DNA from: Hydrangea macrophylla
Lineage: Eukaryota; Streptophyta; Magnoliopsida; Cornales; Hydrangeaceae
Assembly: GCA_033977485.1 (NCBI GenBank)
Contig: CM066991.1
Coordinates: 127,987,999-128,051,998 of the forward strand
Length of the DNA: 64,000 bases
Direction of reading: 5' to 3'
The notes beneath the pieces are model-generated. The model worked only from the letters and a program-made list of their open reading frames with translations. It was not told where the DNA came from and ran no database searches. Positions 32,582-44,995 of the stretch are shown in pieces. The first letter of the stretch is position 1; each line of letters starts with the position of its first letter. The position numbers were made by a program, and so were the translations under genes.

Positions 32582-35500
32582 TTCGAAAAGAGAGGTATCA
32601 ATCTTTCTTTTGTATGTTATGAATCAAATCTTGCTGAAGTTCCTTCTAATACTTGGTGGATTGACTCTGGGGCTTTAACTCACATAACAAATTCAATACA
32701 GGGATTCCTTACAACCTGGAACCCGAAGGAAAGTGAACGATTCATCTACATGGGGAACCGTCTCAAAGCGGAAGTGATATTTGTTGGAACCTACCACCTA
32801 CTCTTGGAGACGGGTCATAAGATGGATCTTATGGGCACTTTTTATGTACCTTCGATTTCTAGGAATTTGGTTTCTCCATCCAGATTAGATGTTGTTGGAT
32901 ATTCTGTTTTATTTGGTTTTGCGAAACTTAGTTTAATGTATAACTCTATTATGGTTGGTTCTGGTATTTTATATGACGGTCTTTATAAAATTTCCTTGAA
33001 TCATGAGTTTGCACAATCTTTAATAGCCCTGTATTCGAATGTTGGTTCAAAACGAGGTCTAATTAATGAAAACTCTTCAATCTTGTGGCATAAAAGACTG
33101 GGGCATATTTCCAGGGATAGAATTGAGAGATTGGTGAAAACTGGGATTTTAGATCACCTAGACTTCACTGATTTTCAAGTGTGTGTGGAATGCATTAAGG
33201 GAAAGCAAACCAAACACACTAAGAAAGGTGCCACAAGAAGTACTAAGCTTCTTGAGATAATTCATACAGATATTTGTGGACCACTCTCCATTCCATGTTT
33301 TGCTGGAGAGAAGTACTTTATCACCTTTATAGATGATTTTTCTCGATATGGTTATACATATCTAATACATGAAAAGTCTCAGGCCGTTGACATCTTTAAG
33401 GTGTTCATTACTAAGGTCGAGAGGCAGTTAGATAGAAAGGTTAAAATAGTGAGATCTGATCGAGGTGGTGAGTTATATGGTAGATATGACGAGACAGGTC
33501 AAAATCCTGGTCCATTTGCCAAATTTCTTGAAAAGTATGACATTTGTGCTCAATACACAATGCCAGGTATGCCACAGCAGAATGGAGTTGCTGAAAGGCG
33601 TAATCGTACTCTTTTGGATATGGTTAGAAGTATGATGAGTTTTTCAACTGTATCTGATTCATTGTGGGGTAAAGCATTAAAGACTGCAATGTATATCTTG
33701 AATAGGGTTCCTAGTAAGGTTGTCCTAACAACTCCTTTTGAGTTGTGGACTGGTAGGAAGCCTAGTTTGAAACATTTACATATTTGGGGTTGTCCAACAT
33801 AAGCAAGGATATTCAACCCACATGAGAAAAAGTTAGATTCAAGGACCACATCTGGATATTTCATTGGTTATCCAGATAAGTCCAAAGGGTAAAAATTTTA
33901 TTGTCCTAACCATAGTACGAGGATTGTGGAAACCGGTAATGCCAGATGCTTAGACAATGGCGAAGTTAGTGGGAGTGATGAATCAAGAAAGGTTAATCTT
34001 GAGGAACTAAGAGTGGATATCCCACCACCCTTTCCTCCTCAAGAAATTGATGTTCCTCAAGCTATTCAATCAGTTGAGGGAGATGAACAACATAATGGAA
34101 ATGATTCAACACTTCATAAGGATGTTGCCATTGAAAATAATGTAGTACCACCACAACCGGTAGTTCTGAGGAAATCTCATAAGGAAAGAAAAACCTGCCA
34201 TTTCAGATGATTATGTAGTGTATCTACAAGAATCTGATTTTGATATTAGGATTAATAAGGATCCGGTTTCTTTTCACAAGCCATGAAAAGTGATAATTCT
34301 AGTAAATGGATCGATGCTATGAATGAAGTGTTGAAATTGATGGACCAGAATGGTGTCTGGAATCTTGTTAAAATACCTAATAATTGTAAGAAAGTCAGCT
34401 GTAAATGGGTCTTTAAGACCAAGCGCGACGCTAAAGGCAATATCGAGAGGTATAAGGCCAGACTTGTGGCTAAAGGTTTCACTCAGAAAGAGGGCATTGA
34501 TTATAAAGAGACCTTCTCTCCGATATCTAAGAAGGACTCATTTAGAATTATCATGACACTAGTAGCTCATTATGATCTAGAGTTACATCAAATGAATGTG
34601 AAAACCGCTTTTTTAAATGGAAATTTGGATGAGGATATCTACATGGAACAACCTGAAGGGTTCATAAAGAAAGAAAAAGAACATTTGGCTAGCAAATTAA
34701 AGAAATCCATTTACGATCTTAAACAAGCTTCCAAGCAATGGTATATAAAGTTTAATGATACCATTACTTCTTTTGGATTTAAGGAAAACACTGTTGATCA
34801 GTGTATTTATCTAAAGATCAGTGGGAGCAAGTTTATCTTTTTAGTCCTTTATATGGATAATATTTTGTTGGCCAGTAGTGATCTTGGTTTGTTGCACGAA
34901 ACCAAGGAGTATCTTTCTAAGTACTTTAAGATGGTTGATATGGGTGAGGCATCCTATGTCATTGGCATAGAGATCTTTAGGGATTGATCTCGAGGATTGC
35001 TGGGACTGTCTCAAAAAGGTTATATCAATCGAGTCTTGGAAAGATTTAATATGCAGTTGTGTTCAGTCAGTGATGCACCTATCATGAAAGGTGACAAGTT
35101 AAATGAAATTCAGTGCCCTAGGAATGACTTAGAAAAGGAACAAATGAATAAAGTTCTATATGCATCAGCTGTGGAGAGCTTAATGTATCCTCGGACTTGT
35201 AACAGACCGGATATTAGCTTTGCAGTTGGAATGTTAGGTAGATATTAAAGTAATCCAGGAATGGAACACTGGAAAGCAGCAAAGAAAGTTATGCGATATT
35301 TTCAAGGGACGAAGGATTATATGCTCACATATAGGAGATCAGATCGGTTAGAAGTGATCGGGTACTCAGACTCGGATTTTGATGGTTGCTTAGATAGCAG
35401 AAAGTCCACATCAGGCTTTGTGTTTCTGCTAGCTAGTGGAGCAATCTCGTGGAAAAGTGTGAAGTAGTCCATTATTGCTTCATCCATGATGAAGGCCGAG

Positions 35501-35830
35501 TTTGTAGCATGTTTTGAGGCCACGAGTCATGCTCTATGGTTGCGGAATTTTATTTCAAGACTTGGTTGTGTTGACTCTATTGCCAAGCCGCTGAAAATTT
35601 ATTGTAACAATACCGCAGCAGTTTTCTTCTCTAAGAATGGAAAGTATTCTAGTGGTTCCAAGCACATGGAACTGAAGTACTTGGTTGTTAGAGAAAGAAT
35701 CCAGAAACAGCAAGTGTCAATTGAAAATTTGAGCACTACTCTTATGATTGCTGATCCATTGACTAAGGGATTACCTCTAAAGATATATAAGGAACATGTT
35801 GTAAAGATGAGTCTTTTGAGTAATCAATGA
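32582..35830 (+). pseudogene. copia element 1 pol remnant
   Basis: Pieces in order: protease with WWIDSGA (about 32652); the GAG-pre-integrase zinc segment LWHKRLGH...CVECIKGK; and the integrase core with HTDICGP, FIDDFSRYGY, RSDRGGE and PQQNGVAERRNRT. Then follow the integrase C-terminal part (about 33740-33890), reverse transcriptase 34283-34987 with WVFKTKRDAKG and a YMDN box in place of the catalytic YVDD, and RNase H 35261-35830 with SDSDFDG. In-frame stops occur near 33800, 34208, 34985, 35246 and 35466. The Asp-to-Asn change in the polymerase box alone would abolish activity. Confidence 0.88.
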
Positions 35831-36219
35831 TGTAAATGATGAATATTTCAGTTGTAGTGTAATTGACACTTATGCGCAATTAAAATTTATTTATGTTATT
35901 TCCTATTTTCAATTATGTGTGCTCAATTTATGTTTTATTGCTTGATAAACAGGAAATGTCTTAACAAGACACATTACATGGGCATTACAGAATAATAGAC
36001 TAAGGTTGGTACATGTTATTAATGGCGTGGTGCATGGAAGGGAATACGACACAAATGTTGTACAACCGCTATGACTCACATTGATAGTCTATGCTAATCT
36101 TAGTATAACAGTAACTGACAGTTTGGGTGTATTGGCTAATTATAGAAATTTGTGATCACAATAAAGTTTTATATGTGGAATCCAACTAAGTCAAGTATCA
36201 TAATCAGTCTAGTGGACCA

Positions 36220-36229
36220 AGTGGGAGAA
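36220..36229 (+). promoter_or_regulatory. Polypurine tract of copia element 1
   Basis: AGTGGGAGAA lies directly before the 3' LTR start and would prime plus-strand DNA. Confidence 0.8.
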
Positions 36230-36492
36230 TGTAAATTTCTATATGACTTTTAGAAGTCCTATTAAATGTGGGCCACTAGTCTTCTATGTTAGTTGGACTC
36301 CACTAATTATTTAGCCAATAGAAGATTGTCCCAAATAATATACATATATATATGTATGTGTATATATATATATATATAAGATATACGTTATTAATTGTTG
36401 AGGGAATCAATGATTGAATGGTTCATCTTTCAACAGTTATTAAATACGAGACTTTTCATATTCAATATTCATACGAGACTTTTCGTATTCAA

Positions 36493-36534
<42 letters not shown>

Positions 36535-36858
36535 TATGAAAGTCATTACGTATTTCAAGATCGTCTTTATGACAGTCATTAATAGGCCATCTTCTCTCCT
36601 ATATAAAAGGTACACCCTACCCCTTGAAAGTTAACCTCAATCAATTATAGAAATAAGGGTGTACATAACTGAGAGACAGAGAGAAGAAGGTGAAGCTAAG
36701 AATAAAGTGCAAGTTAAGGGGTTCCAATTCTGTCTCTCAATATCAATGGCGAATAACGGTATGTAAAATTATATTTGATTTCTTAAGATGTATTATATTC
36801 AAGATCTTGGCATATAGAATTATCTCCGCATAATAGTTTTATGAATTAAATTCTTACA
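36230..36858 (+). repeat. 3' LTR of copia element 1
   Basis: 629 bp. It is longer than its partner because of an AAT run (about 36494-36532) preceded by a duplicated ATACGAGACTTTTC segment. Confidence 0.9.
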
Positions 36859-36863
36859 AGTAG

Positions 36864-37227
36864 GACCACCTTCAATAATTATGGAACAACTTTAACGTTC
36901 TCTAATCAAAATCAAGTGGTTCACTACCATATGTGTTTGAAAAGTATTTGAGATACAAAATTTGAGAATCATAGCATTATTGTTTATGTATGTGAAATTT
37001 ATAAAATTTTAAAACTAGCTTAAAATATTAGCTCTTATAATTTTTAACTTTAGCGAAATGACCCATGTCTATATACAATTATAACACTCATTGTCATAAA
37101 TCATAAGATAAAATTATACATGACAAGATTACAAACCACAAACCTTCACTACTCTCAAATTAAATAGGCGAAAAACTTCACATATTAAATTGTGATCTTC
37201 CGGATAAAATAAAAAATCATACTTGAA

Positions 37228-37259
<32 letters not shown>

Positions 37260-37779
37260 CATAAAAAAAATTGCCTCAATGGCGCTCCCCGAACCCTATG
37301 AAGCCCTATTGAGTTGCTTAATTAGTAATGGATATAAAGAGATCCATTATAGGCAGGGCGGAAATAGAAATTTACCATCTTGCTATTGGTGTCATTTCTT
37401 TCTGGAGACAAATCCAAAAAAATCTTTTCAACAGAATTTCGTTGTTTTGGACATGCTAACTATTCAACAAATTAGATTTGGGCTATCAAAATCATAAACT
37501 GTCATTTTACGTTTGAATTCTCAATAAGAATAATCACTCAAAAGCGACTAGTTAAAGAAGGGAATTTAATTTTTTTTTTTTAGAGAAATTTGAGCTTCTA
37601 CTATTGAACATGCTACTATACAGTATTTCTGTTAATTACACTACAATGTTGATGGACACCAAAGTTTGATGGATATTCAATTTTTAATGATTATAGTTAA
37701 AATTCACCTCTATCTTTTTGAATCTGCGACTAATTTTTCTTTTATTAGCAAGTGGTCACGTTCATGTATACACATATGT
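36864..37779. other. AT-rich stretch, no recognised gene
   Basis: A 72-codon frame at 37279-37497 shows no known motif and is not supported as a gene. Confidence 0.35.
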
Positions 37780-38312
37780 AGGGGCAAGGGGACTCAAGCC
37801 CCACCCTAATTTTTGAAAAATATCTTATTTCTTTCGTCATTTTTTTTAGTCCACTTTTGGGAACTCAATTTATTAAGGGGACAAAAAGAAAGGGTAGATT
37901 TGGAAAGCAAGTGAAAATTGTATGCTAATTTAAGAAAGTGGACACTAATTTTGAGACATTCCAAAATGGAATATAGGACTCAAAAAAAGGGACGGATGGA
38001 GTATATTATTTTTACACTTAAGTATATATCCCTTCCAAATTAAAGAATTCTCTATTTTATACTTAAGCCCCCCTCTCAAGTATGAAACATTAAACTTATG
38101 GGTCTTAATTTGTAGTAATAAATGTAATTTTATTGTACCTTTGGTGCCAATTAGTACAAACTTTTCTAATTCATTCACCTGTCCAAAAAAATATGTATGA
38201 ATAGAGCAAGAAAATATCGCATAAGGGGGCATTGCCCCTGCACTCTGTAAACTCACTACCCCTTTCACTCTATCAAGCCCTCCCAATACAAAATTTCTAG
38301 ATCCGTATATGG
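37780..38312 (-). mobile_element. Non-autonomous DNA element, same family as 56453-56841
   Basis: The reverse complement of this stretch shares GGGAGGGCTTGATAGAGTG, GGTAGTGAGTTTA, TTTCATACTTGAGAGGGGG and CTTAAGTATAAAA with the plus-strand copy at 56453. The end near 38299-38312 reads CCATATACGGATCTAGAAA in reverse. A GGGACGGATGGAGTA Stowaway-like end lies inside at about 37989-38003. Borders are approximate. Confidence 0.5.
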
Positions 38313-38313
38313 T

Positions 38314-38562
38314 CTAGTGCGAGGACATAAATATTAGGGCTCGAGCGAGGGGGACGAGGTTCGAACCTTGGAATGAGTGTGGCATAGAGAGCCTTTTTAC
38401 CAAATAATAGACTAAGCCATTGCTCAATCTGTGACTAGGTAGTACTACTATAAAGAAGAAGAAGATGATGGAAAAAATTCCCCCACAAGGGAAATCGAAC
38501 CCATCCCCTCCCACTTAGGGGAGAGGAGGTGATGCCACTTAACCACAAGGGTCTTGCACTAG
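38314..38562 (-). mobile_element. tRNA-derived SINE-like unit(s)
   Basis: On the minus strand TGGTTAAGTGG (38535-38545) and GGTTCGATTTCC (about 38490-38501) fit RNA polymerase III A and B boxes with tRNA-like 44-base spacing. A second B-box-like GGTTCGAACC lies at 38358-38367. CTAGTGC at 38314 and GCACTAG near 38556 make inverted ends, so two units may be joined. Confidence 0.5.
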
Positions 38563-38599
38563 TATCACATGTTCAGCAATCAAGGACCAAACTTTTTTT

Positions 38600-38810
38600 T
38601 CAGCAATAATGATATACCTATATCTCCAACCACACCTTCAATTACATTCTTGTTATAAATGCATGTACTCTGTGTTGTATAAGTAGTGCACATAAAAGTG
38701 TAAAAAAAAAAAATCAAACAGCACATAAGGTACATACATTTAAAACATAAAATATGATTGGAGGTGTGATTGGAGATGTGATTGCATGATTGTTGTTTTT
38801 TCAGAACTGT
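38600..38810. mobile_element. MITE, copy of family at 59897
   Basis: The arms are foldback: ATATCTCCAACCACACCT against AGGTGTGATTGGAGATGTG. The core ATGTACTCTGTGTTGTATAA, AAAAGTGTAAAAA, ACATACATTTAAAACATAAA is shared with 59897-60076. Confidence 0.65.
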
Positions 38811-38964
38811 AATTGTTGTTTGTGTAGTTGACAAAAGTAAAGAAAACCAAAAGCATGATATCGAATCTGCCGTTAAGACTTGTCATGTAGTGGGTAGAAA
38901 TATCAGAACAAAAGTGTTTCAATTTCTTCAATTATGTTGTAATATTAACTTCAAATCTGATTGA

Positions 38965-40640
38965 ATATCATAAGAATATATAAATGAGTTTGGTATTTGA
39001 TCTATTTGCTGAGATAAAAATATAAAAATCTGAAACAATATAGAGTTGATTTTATTTAGTACATAACCCTTTTCATGGGGCGAATTTATTAAACATGTGT
39101 AAATATAGCTATCTCTATGTATTTCTATTCGGGCAGCACAAGTTGTGCTCTATTAGGAATTCTGTTTTCTATAAGCAAGCTAGCTAGCTCTATTTTATGA
39201 CCATCATTTAATTGCATATATAAGTTAACATAATTTTGTAACAAGTATGCCACATATATAAGTCATCTCCCCTACATAGAAACCCAATTAATTTTACCAA
39301 ACGACCTTTTCTTCTAAATTATGAAATGAAATAATATATCCAGACTACTTGCAATTAGAACATGGATTAATTACAATGGCCAATGTGTTTCTCTATAGTT
39401 TTTTTTTTTTTTTTTAATATAGTTAGGTTATAAGGATTGAGAAAATTAAAGTAGCAAGTAAATTCTTTTATTTGAAATATAAAACTAATTCGGAAAATTA
39501 AGAAAAACTTGAGATTTTACAGATGATCAGATATTGTAATACTCCAGTTTGCAACGAGGTAAGCCAAACATAGCATTAAGATCACTCAAAATTAAAGACA
39601 GATTAGACTTGAGCTACAGAAATCATCACTTTGAGTTGTCTTAGAGTTGATTAGATTAAGTTGAAATTAAGAAAGTAAATAAAAAAAGCTGCCCTCTTGT
39701 AAGCTATTCATTTTTATGACTTTTTCAGTTATAAGGCGGATTCACGTGCATTCGGTAATTTGGATATATATATATATATATATATGCATGGACCGAGTAA
39801 CAATGATTACTAGTAGTATGATAAAGATGTGTGTTCATTGTTTAGAAAATAAATCAGAGACTATCTTGAGCAAGAATGGCATCATTAGATAGTCCATTTT
39901 TCCACCTTCTTTTAATAAAGCAAAGCTTTTGTTAAAACTGTCTCTTAATTAATTGTCCTTCTATGCCAGATCAAATTCTTCAATCCTACGCCATTTCTAG
40001 TACTAGTGTTGATTACTTTAACTTTCCAGAACTGTTTATTATTTTTTTTAAATAAATTTTGAGACTTCTGTAACCACAAAAAGAAAGATTATTTACTCCC
40101 TAATTAACTTTTGAATATGTATGATGAAAGGGACAAGTTTGACTTAAAAGAATAGACTTTAATTGATGCAATAATAAAAATAGTTTTACTTATTAACTAA
40201 GTATTTAAAATCAAACTTATACCATACACTTGTCCAATGTCAAAATTTTCAAGCATACACTTTGTTTTTGAACAGATCTTGTTGCTCTTCTTTTGATGCT
40301 TTCTTGGTTTGTATTCCAAAACTCAAGAAAAAAAAAGGTTTGAAAAGTTTACAGAAAAGAAGGAAAAGAAGTAGGAGTAATTGATGGTAATCTATGTGCA
40401 ACACTCCAGTTAATTCAGTTTTTCAAATTAGTAGTAATTGCTTTGTCCAAGAAAATAAGAGTACTAATAGTCCAGTACTATGCTTCACATGACTCCCTTC
40501 TAAATAATGTGGTAGTAGGGTCCTCTAATCAAATTCAGTTATCTCACTGCTACATCATTTGAGATGGAAATTTAGGAAGCATAGTACTACTGAGTAAATA
40601 ATTAATGTTGTCCATTTGGCCCCATTTATTTTGCAGGACT
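38965..40640. other. AT-rich stretch, nothing recognised
   Basis: No coding frame, no clear repeat apart from a TA run at about 39763-39784. Confidence 0.4.
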
Positions 40641-40950
40641 AAGAAAGGATTAGAGGGAATATTGAAGTATTAATTTGTTTTATTTAATTGAAATAGTTCG
40701 ACGTTCGGGTTGTTCATCCCACACAGGACTAATAGTCTATTTCAATTGAATAGTCCGGTGTTTGACGCAGCAATTATGCTTGGGACTATTTGTCTATTTT
40801 AAAAGAACAGTTCCCCATACGGGGACTAAACTATACCTGGGGAAATAATTTCATTAGTCCTGTGCCTATCAATTAAAGAGACTATTTGATATATATATAT
40901 ATATATATATATTCAATTAAATGAAATAATTATCCAGTCCATGGCAAAAC
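40641..40950. mobile_element. Possible foldback element
   Basis: TTTGTTTTATTTAATTGAAA near the left mirrors TTCAATTAAATGAAATAATT near the right, with GGACT/AGTCC outside. The interior repeats GGACTA and AATAGTC phrases. Borders and class are not determined. Confidence 0.4.
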
Positions 40951-41449
40951 ATGCAAACATTGGGAAAAAAAAAAAAGTAGTACTTTTGTTGCAACATGCA
41001 TGGTCATGGTAGAGAATATTTTTTAGGGATACATCGACTTGGGCGGCCATTGCAGAATGATTAAAGAGTAGAAACTTACAAAATGATATAATAGATACAC
41101 ATAAATTATATGCTTATTCAACCTTTACATAAACTTTTTCCATGTCTCTATTTAATTTGAAGGTTAAAATAATTAAGGAAAGAAAAAGAAAAGCAAACTA
41201 CTTTCTATTTCAGGTATTTCGTCACCAGTGAAAATAAGCGGAAGAGATCTATATGAAAAGTTAGAGAGAAATTTATCGATTGTAGAGATCCCATTTTGTC
41301 GGCTGTCAGATTTATGAGACCTATAGCTTGGTGGTTCACAATTCGAAAAAGGACTCAAAAGGATTCATGGAAGTTAGTTCTATCTCTCAAAATACTCAGA
41401 ATGACCAAAATGCCCCTGAAAGCCCAAACACTCACAGATTTGGATCGAA

Positions 41450-41790
41450 AGTTCTGAAAACATGCTACGTCATAAAAAGTACTAAAAATGAGTTTGAAGC
41501 AAAATCAGATGAAATCGTCAACTCCCAGAGACCCCCAGAACCAGAAGTTCCGGAAGTTCCCGGAAAATACCCGTTGACCGGTTTGACCCAAGTTTGACTA
41601 TGTTTGACTAAGGTTTGACCGAAATCGTCCAAATTCGTTGAAAAGTTCCAAGATCATTCTAGATCATGTGAAAAGTACTAAAATGAGTTTTAAAAGAAAA
41701 TCGGACGAATACATCAGCTCCTGAGAGCTCCCAGAGGTTCCCGGAACTTCTTGGAGATCCTAGGTTTGATCGATTTGACATAAAAGTTGA
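41450..41790. repeat. Diverged tandem duplication, about 200 bp
   Basis: AAAAAGTACTAAAAATGAGTTTGA...CAGAGACC...GTTCCCGG...TTTGAC at 41475-41600 is repeated with changes at 41675-41790. Confidence 0.65.
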
Positions 41791-42158
41791 CTTTGAAATC
41801 GGAGCGCCGTGTTATTTTTCAAACATTTTTCATGGATACTAGAGGTCAATAGCTTTTCAACGGTACATCGCACATAATATTTTAATTCAAAACGAATTTA
41901 CTATGGAGTTCCGAAGGTGAAAAAGACAATCAAATCGGCTTTTATCGTAAATACAGCAAAACTTTTCAAAGTGACCTGACTCCAAACTATATATTTTTTT
42001 TTTATGAAAAGTAGTCTCCATTACCTTTCCAATGGTATATCACAAACTTAATTTGGAGTTCGTATGCATTTTCTATGAATTTCGGACGAAATAGGGCCTT
42101 TTCGCGAATACCGAAATCTCTGGGGGCCTAAACGTAATTTTTTGAGCATCTGAGGAGT

Positions 42159-42175
42159 AGTGCCGCAGCGGCACT
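42159..42175. repeat. 17-bp palindrome with central A
   Basis: AGTGCCGC-A-GCGGCACT is a perfect palindrome around one base, in an otherwise AT-rich LTR-like region. Confidence 0.9.
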
Positions 42176-44530
42176 CAACTCCCGCTGAAGCCATTTTTGT
42201 AATTTATTTTGGGGGTCCAAACTGAATAATTGAAAACCAAAACGACGTAGTTTCTTGTTCACAGATGTTTGCGACTAATAGGAGCACTTTCTAAATCCCA
42301 AAACCACCTCAAATTGGCCTATATAACCCCTTTGCTCTTCATTTTGGGGGGTCCAAGTGCAAAGCTTGAAAAAGTTGTAGAGAGAATGGAAGATATGCTT
42401 AGAGTTAGAAGTGAGAAATGGAGCTTCCTCCACTGATTTTCTATAGAAAGTGAGTTCTAAACTCAAGTTCTTCCATTATTCTTCTATATATTTCACATCC
42501 AAACCCTCCCCAACTACCATTCTTGAGAAATCTTGAGTTAGGAAGCTACTTCCATGTCCAAATGTCAATATCTATGAGTGAAACACCAAGTTACAAGTCT
42601 AATATCTCAATGATCATCATCTATTGATTGCTTATTTGATTGTTTACATATTATGTTCATCTCTTCTCACCTCATTTCTTTTTATTTTTCTTTGATTACT
42701 TACATGTTTATCATCATCTAGATAACTTGTTGTTTGAGAAGAGTGAATCCTTATGGATAGTAGCTCTTGACCTCAAAGACATGCTTGATGGACGATGATT
42801 CTAACTTCAATACATTCATATGTATTATTGAAGTCATATTCTCAAACAAAACTATGTTTGTGCAAACAATATTGGGAGTTCATGATGATGAGTTTGATGT
42901 TGATTTCTTAAGTGGTCTTAATCCCCTTTTTGTGTTAAAAATGTACTTTCAAAACCCCTCTAAAACCCCAACATTTGGATTCCAAGAAACAAGTCTTGTT
43001 TTTTTACCAAAATCTTCAAAACAGTGAATGATCTGAGTTCAAAGATTTCTCTAGAACTCATTACTTTAAGGGTGATTACAAGACCACTTGGAAAGTCTTC
43101 CTAACTCATTATAGAACACCCATGATTTTTGGCTTGGCTTGAAAACACTTGGAAGGGTTCCATTTTGGTCCAAACATTTCTTCCATATATTCTGATTTTG
43201 CTTTCACAGCAGCTAAGTTGATTTTCAACTTGTCTTTCAGAAAACTTTTGTAAAAGGAGTGGTCCCAACTCATTTTTCCTTTGAAATTCGGTGTCTTAGG
43301 GAACTTTCTAAATAATATGGGCCTCTAGATGTTTTGTTTTCATTTTTGAAGATTTTTCAACATTTCAGTCGACAGTACGGACTCTGTTTCTGAGCAACCT
43401 CTCTTGTTCATATGATTTCTCTCAATCTGTAATAGTTATTGTAATTTGGCTTTTTTATATGTGTTCTAGACACAATAAAAATGATCTCCATAAAAAATTA
43501 TGAACTAAAAACATTTCTAACCCCACTTTTCGATTTTCACAAGATCAACTCATTGTTCTATCCACTATTCACCGCAAGCATACTTTTACTTTCATTCTTT
43601 AATTTGATGCTCACATGCACTCCAAATTATTTCATATCTTAGGAAGTAGTCCATACTACATTTGTACATATCCTATGATGATTTCTTTCATGCAATCATG
43701 CATACTCTAGACTTCTATGCCACTTTAGAAAGTTCATGTACACAAACACACTACAACTTTTGCATATTTTAGGATCATACATTGTATCCATGCAAGATTT
43801 GGGGTTTTTGTGACTCCTAATCTAAGAAGATTATAAGGAATAAACTTGATCACATGTTCATACTTTCCCTCGATCTAATCTTCATTTCTCATCCGTCCCA
43901 GGGATTGAGAGATCTTCTTTTCTCAATATTAACATGCATTATACTAGCTTGCTAAGCATATTTTGATATCTTTGATTATTTGTTTCGAGAACAACTCATG
44001 TCCCCCTTTAGATTAGGAAAACTTGATTGCTTGATATGTGATTAGACGATTTTTCCTAGGTTCTTTTGTGTGATCTTTCACCTTTGCATTGTGTGATATT
44101 TGGTTTAGATCTTATGAATGACATCTTATCTTTTGATCTTCCATTTCAAGATTCTTATGTGATGTAATATACTATCATAGTATTAATTGTCGAACCAAAC
44201 ATAGTATAAGATGATTATTTGGATGCTAATTGAGACCCGTCGAGAGATGGGACGAGTTGAGGGTGTTATAGTCGCGACAAAGCTCCTTCCTCTCTCGTAC
44301 CAAAACCTTGAACCAAGTTTTTTGGTTATGAAGGACCGGTGCCCTTTATCCGTTTGGGTGCATCAAAATTAGGTTTTTTGGTTCCTAAAAAACCAAGTGG
44401 CGACTATGTATCTGCTTTCAACAGACCTCTTGTTTTCTTTCAAATTAATTTCAAACAAACTGAACAAGAGTGGGCGACCGATTCCGCGTGTCCACGTCGA
44501 TTAGCATGTAACAGGAGACCTATTTGATTA

Positions 44531-44990
44531 CTATAACTTTTGCTTCTGCAATTCAATAGTAAAATAATACTTTAGGATAAAAGCCAATCACAAATTTCTC
44601 TGATTGATTCATATTGTTTCTAATTGAAATTGAAATTTAATTAATCTGTTTACCAAACTGTTTCATTTGAACTTTTGGTGATCCACTTCCATAACTGCTT
44701 ATATGCTTCAAAAGTTGTTGCAAAACCGACATTTGATTTATTTTAAGACAGAAAAAAATGTTTTAACTCCCTTTTCCTTTAAAATAACACAATGATTTTC
44801 TAACTTAATTAGTTTTCAACCAAAGTGAAAGTTGATCCACTTTCAATCATAGAGAAATAACTTCATAATTCTTATTGAAAGTGTTTTATATATATATATA
44901 TGTTCCCACTATATATCATAACAAGGAACAAATCCAAGCGAGTGTCTTTCGAAAATATCTAGGAAAAATTGGTGAAAATGTCATTAAGAT
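44531..44990. other. AT-rich stretch, nothing recognised
   Basis: No frame or repeat could be named. Confidence 0.4.
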
Positions 44991-44995
44991 AAGCT

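Larger units (their letters stand above)
27348..36858 (+). mobile_element. Old Ty1/copia element with nested solo LTR
   Basis: LTRs 27348-27903 and 36230-36858 flank the element, with a perfect 5-bp duplication AGTAG (27343-27347, 36859-36863). Without the nested LTR (29158-31664) it is about 7.0 kb. Domain order gag, protease, integrase, reverse transcriptase, RNase H defines Ty1/copia. Many stops, and LTRs that differ by substitutions, an AAT-run expansion and a small duplication, show it is old and dead. Confidence 0.93.
41200..44530 (+). mobile_element. Probable Ogre/Tat-type gypsy LTR remnant
   Basis: The right part contains GAGGGTGTTATAGTCGCGAC, then TGGCGACTATG at 44398, which resembles the TGGCGACT Arg-tRNA primer site used by Tat/Ogre elements. 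Upstream 3 kb is long, non-coding and LTR-like. The left border is not defined and no partner LTR or gene is present. Confidence 0.4.

Noticed and set aside
37279..37497. 72-codon frame
   Set aside because: No family resemblance, no promoter or neighbour support.
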